Notes: generated from the letters alone by a model not told the origin. DNA of 64,000 nucleotides from Planctomycetaceae bacterium (GCA_028284145.1 JANQSH010000143.1:1-64000), one strand, 5' to 3'; counted from the stretch's first letter, positions 1-9,609 are shown. Translations and numbers: made by a program.

Positions 1-1
1 G

Positions 2-145
2 TCGCGCGTGGATGAAATCGCCGCGATGCTTCCCAATCGACCGTTTGAAGAACCGATGATTCTGCCGCTTGGCAAAAACTATGTCGGCCCGGGTATCGCA
101 AACCTCGGTGCTGCCGTCCAGGTGGGTAAACTGAGTGAAGCTTAA
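2..145 (+). CDS. C-terminal end of an unidentified protein, truncated by window edge
   Basis: An open frame runs from the first bases to a TAA at 143-145 and encodes the last 47 residues of a protein, ending in KLSEA. The tail is rich in Gly, Pro and Ala and has no domain I recognise. The next gene follows after 40 bp, with its own ribosome binding site, so the two may be co-transcribed. Function cannot be assigned from this fragment. Confidence 0.5.
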   Translation, partial: SRVDEIAAMLPNRPFEEPMILPLGKNYVGPGIANLGAAVQVGKLSEA

Positions 146-185
146 CTATCATTGGAGAAGCGCAACCATTGGAGAAGTACAACCC

Positions 186-1712
186 ATGAAAAACATCACG
201 TTCTTGCTGTTCGCTCTGTTGTGCATGAGCATTCCTTTGCAGGCGGGGGATTGGACAATCGATTCGGCTGAAGACTGGAAAAGGAATGTAACGTCTGTGA
301 AAGAGGCCAAACTCGTTGATGGTTTTGTCTCGCCCGATGGAAAGTCGGCAACCATCGAGACCCGAATCTTTTCGACCAAAAACAAACGGACGGCCAAATC
401 GTTGACGGTAACGCAATCTCCCGTCTGGCAGAATTGGAACCCCATTGAAAACCTGGGACCGTCAAATCTCTCCGACGCTCCTGTGCTGCTGACTGTTGGA
501 CCTGACAATTATTGGATCTTCGGTCGTTATCGTGGTGGTCAACCCAGACACCAGAAAGAAAAGGCTGGGAAGAAGCCGACAGCAAAGCCTGCCTTCCAAC
601 CGGAAAAAGCCACGCTGGAAGGTTTCGACATCCCGCTGCAGACAACTCCTTTTCCCAATCAGTTCAATGCACCGGGTGGACTGAAGCCGGGAAAAGGGGG
701 ATATCACGCTTGGCAGAGTCGAGACATGAAAAACTGGGTCCATCACGGGTCGGTGACAGAGAGTTTCTCGAAATGGGTCACCAGTGCCGAGTGGGTCGAT
801 GGCAAGGCTTACATATATTACGACTTCCCCAACGATCAGGACCCGCATGTCTATGTCGATGATGATCTCACCGATGGCAAGCCGGGAAAGAACATGGGAC
901 TCGCGGTCGATGACCCGTCCCACGGCTCTGATGCGGGGTTTATTCGCGACCTCAAAGGGAACATGCATGTTATCATTGAAGACTGGAGTCCGATCAACGC
1001 CAGCAAACGTTCGTGGGATTCCCCTCTGGCCGGACATGCGGTCAGCCCCAATGGACTCAACAATTTCCAGTTTAGAAAACCGGCCGTCGACAACCGGACG
1101 AAATCGACTGGCAAAACGGCAACGTACAAACACCCGCACTGGTTGAAGGAGGCACCCAAAAGGTTCACAACCAACATTGCCACGTACGAAGTTCATGAAC
1201 CGGAACAGGAAGCTTACGGCGATTGGGCAGCGATCTGCATTGGCGGTCAATACTACCTGTTCGGAGATTATGATCCGACAGGTGGTCATCAGATGAGTGT
1301 TGGCTGGTTTACATCATCGTCAATCGACGAGCAGTTCACCTGGTGCGACAAAATTGGTAACGGCCACCCTGATCCCGATGTCGCCTTCGCCGAGGGGCAG
1401 TTCTATCTCGCCACCCAGCAACAAACCGACTATGTCAGCCCCGGTCCGTGGGTCGAAAAGGTCGAGGCCCGTGTTGGTGTTGACACGGACCAGGATGGCG
1501 AGATCGACCAGTGGACCGACTGGACGGAGATCAAAGAGAGTTACGACTACATTAAAGGCTTCTCGAAACAGATCGCCCGAACTCCTGCGCAAATGGACCT
1601 GTCGAAGTTACCCGCCGGATACGGCTTCGCCACTCAACTGCGACTGACTGATTCAACGGAGAACAAATCCAAGCCGATTGTCGACAGCCTGACGATATCC
1701 TTTGAAGACTGA
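186..1712 (+). CDS. secreted five-bladed-propeller glycosidase-like protein
   Basis: The protein has 508 residues from ATG 186, which follows a GGAGAAG box at 171-177. An upstream GTG at 135 would overlap the previous gene and lacks a signal peptide at its start. Residues 1-18 form a signal peptide ending near LQAG. The mature part has repeated blade-like motifs typical of GH43/GH117-type beta-propellers: YWIFGRYRGG, GGYHAWQSRDMKNW, SAEWVDGKAYIYYDFPNDQDPH, GDWAAICIGGQYYLFGDYDP and DPDVAFAEGQFYLA. Such proteins hydrolyse polysaccharide side chains outside the cytoplasm. The GH family and substrate are inference; the propeller fold is the firmer part. A calcium-binding-like DTDQDGEIDQW stretch lies near the C terminus. 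Confidence 0.7.
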   Translation: MKNITFLLFALLCMSIPLQAGDWTIDSAEDWKRNVTSVKEAKLVDGFVSPDGKSATIETRIFSTKNKRTAKSLTVTQSPVWQNWNPIENLGPSNLSDAPVLLTVGPDNYWIFGRYRGGQPRHQKEKAGKKPTAKPAFQPEKATLEGFDIPLQTTPFPNQFNAPGGLKPGKGGYHAWQSRDMKNWVHHGSVTESFSKWVTSAEWVDGKAYIYYDFPNDQDPHVYVDDDLTDGKPGKNMGLAVDDPSHGSDAGFIRDLKGNMHVIIEDWSPINASKRSWDSPLAGHAVSPNGLNNFQFRKPAVDNRTKSTGKTATYKHPHWLKEAPKRFTTNIATYEVHEPEQEAYGDWAAICIGGQYYLFGDYDPTGGHQMSVGWFTSSSIDEQFTWCDKIGNGHPDPDVAFAEGQFYLATQQQTDYVSPGPWVEKVEARVGVDTDQDGEIDQWTDWTEIKESYDYIKGFSKQIARTPAQMDLSKLPAGYGFATQLRLTDSTENKSKPIVDSLTISFED

Positions 1713-1761
1713 AAAACATCTTCAAGAGGGCATATCGACCACGACATGCCACCGTCGGCGG

Positions 1762-1853
1762 TCAGCAGCAGTCGGGCCGTTTCCGGATCGTGGGGAGCCT
1801 GTGTTTGTGAGCCTGACGACACCCATCGCGGTACAGAGGAGCGTAACGCTCTA
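1762..1853 (-). repeat. element A copy, diverged, reverse orientation
   Basis: Reads as the reverse of the element A consensus: GTGTTTG..AGCCTGACGACACCCATCGCGG followed by an AGAGG and a shortened palindrome GAGCGTAACGCTCTA. The distal third is poorly conserved. It occupies much of the 320-bp gene-free gap 1713-2032; I see nothing else in that gap. Confidence 0.7.
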
Positions 1854-2032
1854 TCATCGGCTTCTCCCCCAGATAGAGACGAGATGGGGCAAAGATCGGA
1901 CAGAGTTTCTACAGGTATTTTGTAGAAGCGCATTCGCAAATGCATCCTCAGCAATGGTCAATCATCCTGCAAACTGAGGGCTGTCATGCCGCAAATCTCT
2001 GCAGTGGAGACAGGTGCAACAATTCTTGCATG

Positions 2033-2626
2033 TCAGATGTTATGGATATCTGTGTCGTTCAAATTTGCCAGCTTCTTCGTCACGAAAAGCAGGGGTGATT
2101 GAGGATCATCGCATCCCGGAATCTCCTCCGTCGCGAATTCCTTTCGTGGCAGATTGTTCAGACATTGCCGGACTGCTTCGGTTTCCTCGGTACCTCCCGC
2201 ATGCCCGGTATAGCACAACAGGGTCATCACGCCTCCGGCACGCAACAGTTTCGTCGCTTGCATCACCGCTTGAAGCGTTGATTTAGGCTTCGTGATGACT
2301 GTCTTGTCGCCACCGGGAAGGTACCCCAGATTGAACATGACGGCTGCAATTTGACCGTGATGCTTCGACGGAATCGCGCTGTCCAGAATCGCGTGGCTTG
2401 CTTTGATCAATTCGGCGAGTCCAATGCCGTACGATTGCAAAAGCGAGGTTGTCGATTGCAATGCCTGCTCCTGAATGTCCAGGGCGAATACTTTGCCATC
2501 GACACCGACCTGTTGCGCGAGAAACAGCGTGTCGTGTCCGTTGCCTGCAGTCGCATCGATGGCGACATCGCCCGATCGCAAGACGACGCGACAATGCTCG
2601 TGGGCCAGTTCCGTCAGCTTTCGCAT
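2033..2626 (-). CDS. mnmM: MnmM-type tRNA (mnm5s2U34) methyltransferase, YtqB family
   Basis: A 197-residue class I SAM-dependent methyltransferase. The SAM-binding motif AIDATAGNGHDTLFLA sits at about residues 23-38, followed by FALDIQEQAL and the family-typical segment MFNLGYLPGGDK near residues 98-109. Length and motifs fit the YtqB/MnmM family (formerly 'putative rRNA methylase'), which methylates 5-aminomethyl-uridine at tRNA wobble position 34. Its start overlaps the end of the upstream MnmC(o)-like oxidoreductase by 13 bp, suggesting translational coupling and a shared pathway. The substrate assignment rests on family knowledge plus this context. Confidence 0.8.
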   Translation of the reverse strand: MRKLTELAHEHCRVVLRSGDVAIDATAGNGHDTLFLAQQVGVDGKVFALDIQEQALQSTTSLLQSYGIGLAELIKASHAILDSAIPSKHHGQIAAVMFNLGYLPGGDKTVITKPKSTLQAVMQATKLLRAGGVMTLLCYTGHAGGTEETEAVRQCLNNLPRKEFATEEIPGCDDPQSPLLFVTKKLANLNDTDIHNI

Positions 2627-3702
2627 GATGAACTCTCCAGAAACCGCGCGACGTCCAGTTCTTTCGGAATGATTGCTTTGCCAACAATCGCTCGAGCAAA
2701 CAGTTCAGCGTGCCAGGGTGCCAGTAACGATCCTTTCGATGCCAGACCATTGAAGATGCCCAGTTGCGGATGCTGAGGATGCATGCCAAGTATGGGCAGA
2801 CGCCCCAGGATGATCGGACGGACTGCCGCATGGTGGTCAACGACATCAAAAGGAATTACCAGCAATTGCTTGAGTTCGCGACAAAGTTCGTCGCAGCCGT
2901 TATTTGTTGGACAGTCATCGAGATGTTCGTGATCATGGGTTGCACCGACTCGATACAGGTCTTCCTGCTCATGCACCAGCCAGATACCGCGATGAATCAC
3001 CCGCTCCTCATTCAGGTCGGGAATGTCCACCGTCAGAATCTCCCCCTTTGTCGCGTCGAAGGGAACGCTGCCAAACCAGGGGTTGGACTGTGACTGAAAT
3101 CCCTGACAGAAAATGAGTCGCTGTGTCGTCAGATTCAGAGTCGGAATACGGACAGTGCCATCAACGAATTGAACATCTTCGGGGGTTTTCAGTTGGACAT
3201 TGAAGCAGGGCTGATTGTCGATCCGTGATTTCATCAAAGCCCGCCTGAAAGCCGCGACATCGAGTCTGCCACCAGACATTTCAAATCCTCCGAAGGGAGC
3301 ATCGATCTTATCGAGATCAATATCTGGTTCTGTGGAAATGACGGACTCGCCGTATTCGTCAGGATGGCGTTGCTCAAAGACCTCTCGTTCCTGTGGATTG
3401 CGAAAGATTCGCACCATTCGGCAGGGATGGAAAATCGACTCGCTCGATTCCTGCTCCACACGTTGGTAGAACTTTTTTGCTGTCGTCCAGAACAGGTCGA
3501 ATTGTGGATGTTTGACCAGTCGCTGACCGGTAATGGGCGTGATCAGCCCGGCCGCGATTCGCGATGCTGAGGTTCCCTGTTCGTGATCGATTATTGCGAC
3601 ACGCAGGCCCACCCAATGGAGAGACCACGCCAGCGAAATCCCCGCCAAACCGCTCCCAACCAGGCAGACATCGAAAATTTGTGAGATGTCTTCTTTTCCC
3701 AC
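2614..3702 (-). CDS. FAD-dependent oxidoreductase, MnmC(o)/DAO-like
   Basis: A D-amino-acid-oxidase-fold flavoprotein of about 362 residues. The dinucleotide-binding motif VCLVGSGLAGISLAW lies at the N terminus, followed by the acidic strand end VAIIDHE and the C-terminal FAD motif IFNGLASKGSLLAPW, which matches the end of MnmC oxidoreductase domains. I chose GTG 3702 because it follows a GAGGAAG box; the longer frame back to 3777 adds unconserved sequence. In E. coli MnmC this domain removes the carboxymethyl group of cmnm5U34. Here it is a separate protein overlapping an MnmM-type methylase, so it probably supplies the aminomethyl intermediate. A generic glycine-oxidase-like role cannot be excluded. 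Confidence 0.72.
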   Translation of the reverse strand: MGKEDISQIFDVCLVGSGLAGISLAWSLHWVGLRVAIIDHEQGTSASRIAAGLITPITGQRLVKHPQFDLFWTTAKKFYQRVEQESSESIFHPCRMVRIFRNPQEREVFEQRHPDEYGESVISTEPDIDLDKIDAPFGGFEMSGGRLDVAAFRRALMKSRIDNQPCFNVQLKTPEDVQFVDGTVRIPTLNLTTQRLIFCQGFQSQSNPWFGSVPFDATKGEILTVDIPDLNEERVIHRGIWLVHEQEDLYRVGATHDHEHLDDCPTNNGCDELCRELKQLLVIPFDVVDHHAAVRPIILGRLPILGMHPQHPQLGIFNGLASKGSLLAPWHAELFARAIVGKAIIPKELDVARFLESSSCES

Positions 3703-3816
3703 GGCTGGTCTTCCTCGCGAAAGATGATTGAACTGTTCGTTCTCATTACACAGGTACAAAGGGTGCGTACCCCTCAAGAGAGTTCGGGAGAACAGGCTGA
3801 AAACCGTTGTGATAAT

Positions 3817-4410
3817 TCAGGTTTGAGTCTGTCCATCAGGTCCGCCGGGAATCCACAAGACATCTTTCTTCCCGGAGTCGTTACAGAGTCGAGCCAGCAC
3901 AAACAGCAAATCGGAAAGTCGATTCAAATAGATTTGGACCTCCGGATTGACCCGTTCTACTTCAGCCAGATGGCAGACGCCGACTTCGACACGACGGCAG
4001 ACGCTGCGGGCCAGATGCAAATGCGAAGCAGCCACCCCCCCGCCCGGAAGGATAAAACTTGTCAGCGGATCGAGTTTGTCATTGATGGTGTCAATCCATG
4101 TTTCGAGGCGGCTTGCGTATCGACTCGTCACACGAAGTGGAGTTGCGACCGTCTGATCGCCCGCATCATCGTCTTCGGGAATGCACAGATCGGCTCCTAC
4201 ATCAAACAGGTCGTTCTGGATCTGGCGAATCCAATTGACCAGTTCGCATTCGAGACCAACTGCGATTGCCAGGCCGAGCACAGAGTTGAGTTCATCCACG
4301 CCGCCATAGGCCGATATTCGAAGATGCGTCTTGGAAACTTGCGTACCGTTTCCCAAGGCTGTCATCCCGCCATCGCCGGTGCGTGTGTAGATTCGATTCA
4401 GATAGACCAT
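3817..4410 (-). CDS. pduO: PduO-type cob(I)alamin adenosyltransferase
   Basis: The 197-residue protein carries the family's ATP-binding N terminus RIYTRTGDGGMTALGNG (residues 6-22), the segment YGGVDELNSVLGLA, and the C-terminal active-site region FILPGGGVAASHLHLARSV plus CRRVEV. PduO-type enzymes transfer the adenosyl group of ATP to cob(I)alamin in the cytoplasm, making coenzyme B12. The gene stands between the tRNA-modification pair and an exported repeat protein, 12 bp downstream of the latter, and may be read with it. No cobalamin riboswitch was seen nearby. Confidence 0.92.
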   Translation of the reverse strand: MVYLNRIYTRTGDGGMTALGNGTQVSKTHLRISAYGGVDELNSVLGLAIAVGLECELVNWIRQIQNDLFDVGADLCIPEDDDAGDQTVATPLRVTSRYASRLETWIDTINDKLDPLTSFILPGGGVAASHLHLARSVCRRVEVGVCHLAEVERVNPEVQIYLNRLSDLLFVLARLCNDSGKKDVLWIPGGPDGQTQT

Positions 4411-4422
4411 GCGGGATACGGC

Positions 4423-7158
4423 TCAATTCAAATCATCTGCGGGCTCAGCCTTTTCCTTTTCAGGCAGAGGTTTCTTCCGGGCATCAGGCGCGTTGGGTGA
4501 ATGAATGCGAATGAAGCCGGGGACATCGTGCAGAACTTTGAGATCCGGGTCTTTCTTCATCCACGTGAAATCACGGAAGCCCATCTTCTTTGCCTGCGAA
4601 AGATCGGCGATGGCTTTGTCCTGCAGCGATTGGATCTGCTTCTGATGGTCGGCGTCTTCGTCTTTCTTCAGTACCTGTATGGCACGGCTCCGTGCACAAG
4701 CGGCATTGTAATAAAAGTTGACATCATTCTTGAAATCCGCTCGACGATCTTCGATGTACTTCAAACCCTCTTCAATATCACCCTCGAATACCATGACGGT
4801 ACCCAGTCCTGTCACAGCGACGGAATTCGTATCATCCATCCCGACCGCTTTCGTGAAATCCTTGCGCGCTTCGACCGGCTTGGCCTGGTTGAGATACGCA
4901 GTGCCTCGGCCAGCGTACGCGTCGGGTAGTTGCGAGTCGAGTTTGATTGCCATCGAATAGTATTTGATGGTTTCATCCCATTTCTGTTGTTTGCTGTAAT
5001 TGCGTGCCTGATAAATGTATTGGTAGCCGGGCGAACGTTGATACATATTTTTGATCGCCGAGGTCGCGTAGCTTCGTCTCGACGCATTGCCCGATTTCGT
5101 TGCCCTCCTCAATGCCTGCCGCGCTTCCGGCGAGCCGAGGGTGGCCAGTGCATTGGAAATGTAAGACCAGGCCGAAGTGTAGGTCGTTTTCTCGTAGGCT
5201 TCGACCAGCATTCGGACGGCTTCGTGGCTGCCATCTTCCTGCAAACCTTGCACGGCATTGGAAACGAGCGAACTGTTTTTGGTCAAAAGTGCTTTCTCAG
5301 CCAGTTTTCGGAATGCCGGAGACCGCATCTGGCGGAGAGCTGTCAACACGGCTGCCTGCTCGCTGGAATTCAATTCGTCATACTTATCGAGAAACACGTC
5401 GACCACCGTCTGGTCACCAATGGAGGTCAGCGTGCTGATCAGACTGGATCGACTTGAGCTTTTCGCGTTCGCGAAGTGTTTGAGCAACAGCGGGACGGCT
5501 CGCGGGTCTTTCGTGCGGGTCAGCAGCGAGACCATCAAACTGTTCGGCGGAGTTGTTTCGAGTTTTTTGAGCGTGTACTCCATCGCGATTCGCTCGCTTT
5601 CGACGTCGTTTCTTGTAACAAGGCGATTGAAAGCCTCTGCTTCAAGACTCGCATTGCCGGAATGCAGCGCGTCCTTGAGAATGTCGACCAATTCAGGGTG
5701 GCCAATGTGAACCAGCGCCTTCAGCGCGGTCAAGGCGACCTTCTGGTCGTCGTCCTTCACGTAATCGTAGATCGTGTTGGACCAGATCGACCGGGGATAA
5801 CGAGCCAGCACGTTAACAATGGCGACTTTTGATGTCGGCGGTTCATTTTCCAGGAGTTCCAACAGCGCGTTGTGCGCTGTGGCAAAGCGGGATGCTGCGA
5901 GAGACTCAATCGCCACCGGACTGATCGGATCGACGTTTTTCTTCGTGTGATGAACCAGTTTGTCGACCGCCGCCCGTTCACCGAAATGTCGCAGAGCGCG
6001 CATTGCGGCGGTTTGAATTACGGGGTCTTTGTCGTCGGCAAACTGCAACAGAATCGGCAGTTTTTCCGCCGGTAAACGCCCACCGCCCCCGGAGATGGCG
6101 GCGGCTCGTGTCAGCGGATGCCCACTTTCAATCTCCTTAATCAACTCGTCGCGAGGCAGCACTTCATAAGCTGTTTGCAGCGCTGCGATAACGGCTGCCA
6201 TGTCAGTTTTATGAATTCTCGGTGCCAGTGAAGAACTGCGGCCGGATGACGCGTTGTATCCCGGCAGCCTCGACAGATGCAGTTCTCGAATGGACGAGGG
6301 GACGAGGGGGAAACGGCTATCGCGGAACTCCGACCGGCCAGTGCGGTTGGCCACATTCTGCAGCCAGGACGAGATTGAAGAGTCAACCGGTGCCGCAGCA
6401 TCCTGCCAGCGAATCACAAACCTCGCGATTTTTTCTGCCGTCAAATCGTCGAGCGTATCGACCAATGTGCCGACATTCACTGTGTTCAAAGTGCCAGAGA
6501 TCGTCAGCAATCCGAGACTGTTCCGCGGGCCAACACGATCAACGTGAAGTTCCAGTGAGGCAGCCGCATAACGATTGACATCCAGTGCCAGTTTCTCATC
6601 ACCCAACTGAATGTCGAGCTTCATCTCGGGGATTTGCGTTCCCTTGGGGAGATTGGCGAATACAATCCACGTCGAACCGGTCTTGCCCGAAGCAATGATC
6701 GATTCTTTTTTGGATTTCATGTTCCTCAATTGAATACTCTGGTTGCCAACCGTTACTGACTGGTACTGCAACTGACTCGGAACATCACCCAGTTTGTACA
6801 CTTTGTCGTCAATCTTGAGCGTGATATTTTCCTGTTTGACTTTGACCGTTCTGGGAGTCAGGTTGACGAACAACAACCGGCTGGCAAAATAACGAATGCC
6901 GCTGGACGATCCGTAATAGCTGGCACCAAGAAATGGGTCTTCCAGCATGACATGGATTTTCTGTTCCTTTTCATTTGCCGGCAGTTGTCCACTGCCCCGT
7001 TTCAGCCGCTGCAGTTCCTTCTCGACATTCTCAAGACGCCGGACGAGTTCCTCGACCGTTGGTTGCTCGTCCGCCTGCAGAACGGGACTTGTAACAAGCG
7101 ATATCGTAGCGGCGAATGCAAAGAGGCAAAGGCAGCGAATGCAGAAAACAGAATTCAT
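4423..7158 (-). CDS. exported HEAT-repeat and TPR protein
   Basis: The 911-residue product starts at ATG 7158, preceded by GAAGAAGGA; an in-frame ATG at 7182 lies inside that ribosome-binding region. A signal peptide (about residues 1-30, CLCLFAFAATISLV..LQADE) is followed by a short coiled coil (EELVRRLENVEKELQRLKR), a beta-rich domain to about residue 270, then a long array of HEAT-like alpha repeats (for example DPVIQTAAMRALRHFGE). Near the C terminus are two TPR units with the WDETIKYYSMAIKLDSQLPDAYAGRG pattern, here cut: WDETIKYYSMAIKLDS then AYAGRGTAYLNQAKP. It is probably a periplasmic scaffold; no enzymatic motif was seen. Confidence 0.8.
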   Translation of the reverse strand: MNSVFCIRCLCLFAFAATISLVTSPVLQADEQPTVEELVRRLENVEKELQRLKRGSGQLPANEKEQKIHVMLEDPFLGASYYGSSSGIRYFASRLLFVNLTPRTVKVKQENITLKIDDKVYKLGDVPSQLQYQSVTVGNQSIQLRNMKSKKESIIASGKTGSTWIVFANLPKGTQIPEMKLDIQLGDEKLALDVNRYAAASLELHVDRVGPRNSLGLLTISGTLNTVNVGTLVDTLDDLTAEKIARFVIRWQDAAAPVDSSISSWLQNVANRTGRSEFRDSRFPLVPSSIRELHLSRLPGYNASSGRSSSLAPRIHKTDMAAVIAALQTAYEVLPRDELIKEIESGHPLTRAAAISGGGGRLPAEKLPILLQFADDKDPVIQTAAMRALRHFGERAAVDKLVHHTKKNVDPISPVAIESLAASRFATAHNALLELLENEPPTSKVAIVNVLARYPRSIWSNTIYDYVKDDDQKVALTALKALVHIGHPELVDILKDALHSGNASLEAEAFNRLVTRNDVESERIAMEYTLKKLETTPPNSLMVSLLTRTKDPRAVPLLLKHFANAKSSSRSSLISTLTSIGDQTVVDVFLDKYDELNSSEQAAVLTALRQMRSPAFRKLAEKALLTKNSSLVSNAVQGLQEDGSHEAVRMLVEAYEKTTYTSAWSYISNALATLGSPEARQALRRATKSGNASRRSYATSAIKNMYQRSPGYQYIYQARNYSKQQKWDETIKYYSMAIKLDSQLPDAYAGRGTAYLNQAKPVEARKDFTKAVGMDDTNSVAVTGLGTVMVFEGDIEEGLKYIEDRRADFKNDVNFYYNAACARSRAIQVLKKDEDADHQKQIQSLQDKAIADLSQAKKMGFRDFTWMKKDPDLKVLHDVPGFIRIHSPNAPDARKKPLPEKEKAEPADDLN

Positions 7159-7302
7159 TCGGATATGTCCTTCTTCTGTCATCAGTTGATCAAACTCCGA
7201 TAGCGGTCGGGAGACACCACAATGTGACGAATTGCAAGACAGGCGATTGGAGAGAAGCTGACGGCAGACAATAGACCGACATCAGTTTCAAAATCTTGCC
7301 AC

Positions 7303-7404
7303 TGGAGTCGTTTCCCTTCTGGTATGACGTCTCTGGCTCGTGGGAGCCTTTGCTTGCAGGCCAAACGATGCCCATCGCGGCACAAAAGAGTGTAATACGC
7401 TCTA
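7303..7404 (-). repeat. element A, full-length, reverse orientation
   Basis: A 102-bp copy of the second sequence subtype (with GACGTCTCTGGCTCGTGGG in plus-strand reading). It ends in the palindrome AGAGTGTAATACGCTCTA. It lies in the 525-bp gap between the HEAT/TPR gene and the anti-sigma gene. The rest of that gap (7405-7683) has no credible gene; it holds a TTTGCA-CACG-TGCAAA inverted repeat at about 7428-7444 that might be an operator or chance. Confidence 0.9.
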
Positions 7405-7683
7405 TTAAAACCGGTTGGAGGCGGGAATGTTTGCACACGTGCAAATGGAATTTCGCCTCACACGGAAGTTTTGGTTTGTTTTTGTAGTATCCGTTGCCGG
7501 GGATGGAGTGTCAAACCGGCAATCCTGGAAAAACCAGGAAGTTACAAACCCGCTGCAATCTGTGCACCTGCACGCTTTGTACTGCATTGCACCTGCCCGC
7601 AGTCTGTTTTGTGGGGCAAATGGAGCCCAGCGCGTCCCAGCAATCAGATGCAAACCGCAATCATTCGGTGGGTTTCTTCGACA

Positions 7684-9369
7684 TCACTTGTCGCGACGGA
7701 TGATCAACACGACGCGCAGCATTCTGTCACCATGACGCTGGTGGTCGAATTTGTGGGTAGATTTATTTCCGGGTTCGTCTTCCCCAAATTTGTCCTCCAC
7801 AATTTGGCCTGAATTCTCAGGTGGCTGCGGTTGGCTGGAATGACTGTTCAAGCGTTTCAGGTTCCCACCACCAAACGACGCAGCAGAATCCGACTTGACC
7901 ATCGGCTCATTCGCCTTGCTGAACGTTTCGTTTCGATCGCGAATTGGAGAACGCTTCTCGCCTGCTACCAGCATTTTCTGATCGCGATTCTTCCGTGTCC
8001 GTGGCGAAACAAAATGGAACGAGCGAAATGCGAGGTTTCCATTGGGCTCAAGATCAGTCACAGTCTGGTCAACAATGGTATCGTTGCTGGTGTGCGGTGA
8101 ACGTGTTGATCGCGGTTGCCCGGCATCGGGCATTGGCGTATTCACGGGATGCGACGGTGTAATCGACTCTGCAGGTCGAGGGGACAAACCGGATGACGGA
8201 CCCGATTGTGGGGCGAACCTGCGAACCATCGGACTTGCTTTGGACTCTCGCCTCAATCCGGCATTGCGATTCGAATCGTCGCGGATTCCCGGATATTCTG
8301 CTGCACCATCGGCGACGGTATTGTCTGCCAAAGCCATGGCCTTCGACGGGGAAGTCGGTTTTCGTACCTTGTCCTCCAGACGAATTTCCTTTTCGCGAAA
8401 GAGTTCACGAATCTCTTCGTCACTTCTCGCAAGTTGATCGATTTCCTCAGGTCGTTTCTGCATGAAATCTGCAACGGTGCGCGTTGCTCGAAAGCGATCT
8501 AACACCACTTCCAGTTGCTCCGGTGTTGCCTGCACGAAAACCTCGACGTCCTGCCCCTGCGAAATCACCTGCTTTGCAGCAGCCAGTTTGTTTTCGTTGG
8601 AAGATCGACCGGGCGAGTCACTCCCAAACTGCACGAACGCCCCTTTTCCCCGATCAATTTCAGGTACCGATGCCTCGTAAAAACTTTTTTGAAGCGCGGC
8701 GAGCGTGCCGGCAACATCGTCAGTCGTGACTTCGACAAAGTAAATCGGCTGACCTGCAATCAGTTCGAATGTCTTGCCTTGTTTTGAATCTTTCGAATCC
8801 TCCAACGTGTCAGGGGGATTCCGGTCGTTTGGTTCGGAATCGTTATTCGGTCTGGTCGCGAGAATTTCTGCATTGGCAACTTTTTCAAGGAGATGGGAAT
8901 TCGCCTCGTCGATAGATCCTGGCCTGTTTTGTTGTTCGTTTTTTGCCAACGCCGATTCCGTTCGAGTTGTCATGTTGCTGAGTTCTGGTCTGCGTCCATT
9001 TTTTTCGGGATGATCGACCATTTGCACCAGCACGATGATACATGCGGCTGTCGCGATCAGCCCGGCGAAATTGGCAATCCAGTTTCGGCTGGGATTCGTG
9101 CTGGTCAGGCTCGATTCGGTCTGGGTGAAATGCGATTTGTCGTCTGCGGACGCTTCATTCACCAGGTGCATGACCTGTTCGATCAGCATGGGCGGCGCGG
9201 AGATGGGTTCCAGCGAACGAATGGCTGATGAAATTTGCGAGTAACTCTGCAACTCGAGCTGAGCCTCAGTCGAGTCGGACAACGCGCGGTCGATCACCTC
9301 TTGCTCCCCGGCTGAGAGTTCGTCATCCAGCGCTGCAGAAAGGGTTTCCCTGTCAGATTTCTGGTTCAT
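7684..9369 (-). CDS. putative membrane-bound anti-sigma factor
   Basis: The 561-residue protein opens with an acidic helical region (ETLSAALDDELSAGEQEVIDRAL, here in parts ETLSAALDDELSAGEQ) that resembles the sigma-binding N terminus of ECF anti-sigma factors, then one transmembrane helix at about residues 97-116 (WIANFAGLIATAACIIVLVQ). The long remainder should lie outside the cytoplasmic membrane and is low in complexity after residue 330. No HxxxCxxC zinc motif is visible, so it is not a classical ZAS protein. It is the next gene downstream of an ECF sigma factor, which supports the role, but a 339-bp gap filled with repeats separates them. Confidence 0.65.
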   Translation of the reverse strand: MNQKSDRETLSAALDDELSAGEQEVIDRALSDSTEAQLELQSYSQISSAIRSLEPISAPPMLIEQVMHLVNEASADDKSHFTQTESSLTSTNPSRNWIANFAGLIATAACIIVLVQMVDHPEKNGRRPELSNMTTRTESALAKNEQQNRPGSIDEANSHLLEKVANAEILATRPNNDSEPNDRNPPDTLEDSKDSKQGKTFELIAGQPIYFVEVTTDDVAGTLAALQKSFYEASVPEIDRGKGAFVQFGSDSPGRSSNENKLAAAKQVISQGQDVEVFVQATPEQLEVVLDRFRATRTVADFMQKRPEEIDQLARSDEEIRELFREKEIRLEDKVRKPTSPSKAMALADNTVADGAAEYPGIRDDSNRNAGLRRESKASPMVRRFAPQSGPSSGLSPRPAESITPSHPVNTPMPDAGQPRSTRSPHTSNDTIVDQTVTDLEPNGNLAFRSFHFVSPRTRKNRDQKMLVAGEKRSPIRDRNETFSKANEPMVKSDSAASFGGGNLKRLNSHSSQPQPPENSGQIVEDKFGEDEPGNKSTHKFDHQRHGDRMLRVVLIIRRDK

Positions 9370-9456
9370 TGGTCATTGGTGGGTTGTTCAACAAAGTGCG
9401 GTAAAATACTTGGGGTGCGTATGTCCGACGGACATTTTCGTTCTGGTGGCCAGTGA

Positions 9457-9556
9457 ACCATCAAGAGTAAAAGTGGGGTTTGATGAAGTTGCAAGGAGCG
9501 ACAACGGAGCGGGTTATGTCAATCCGTACCCCAAAACCAATCCTGGACAAGGCACT
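9457..9556 (+). repeat. repeat B, full-length
   Basis: A 100-bp copy of a second dispersed repeat. Diagnostic parts are GGTTTGATGAAGTTGCAAGG, GACAACGGAGCGGGTTATGT and CTGGACAAGGCACT. Other copies are at 14579-14680 (inverted), 17000-17190 (interrupted) and 23737-23783 (partial). It lies in the spacer between the sigma and anti-sigma genes. Confidence 0.85.
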
Positions 9557-9609
9557 GGCTCTCCACTCAAATCCGATCGAGTGCAGTTGCAGTGGAATTG
9601 AACGTCTTT

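Noticed and set aside
462-1289. A 275-residue minus-strand frame
   Set aside because: Shadow of the propeller gene; no start signal and no recognisable features.
3724-4500. A 258-residue plus-strand frame
   Set aside because: Antisense to the PduO gene, whose active-site motifs are intact.
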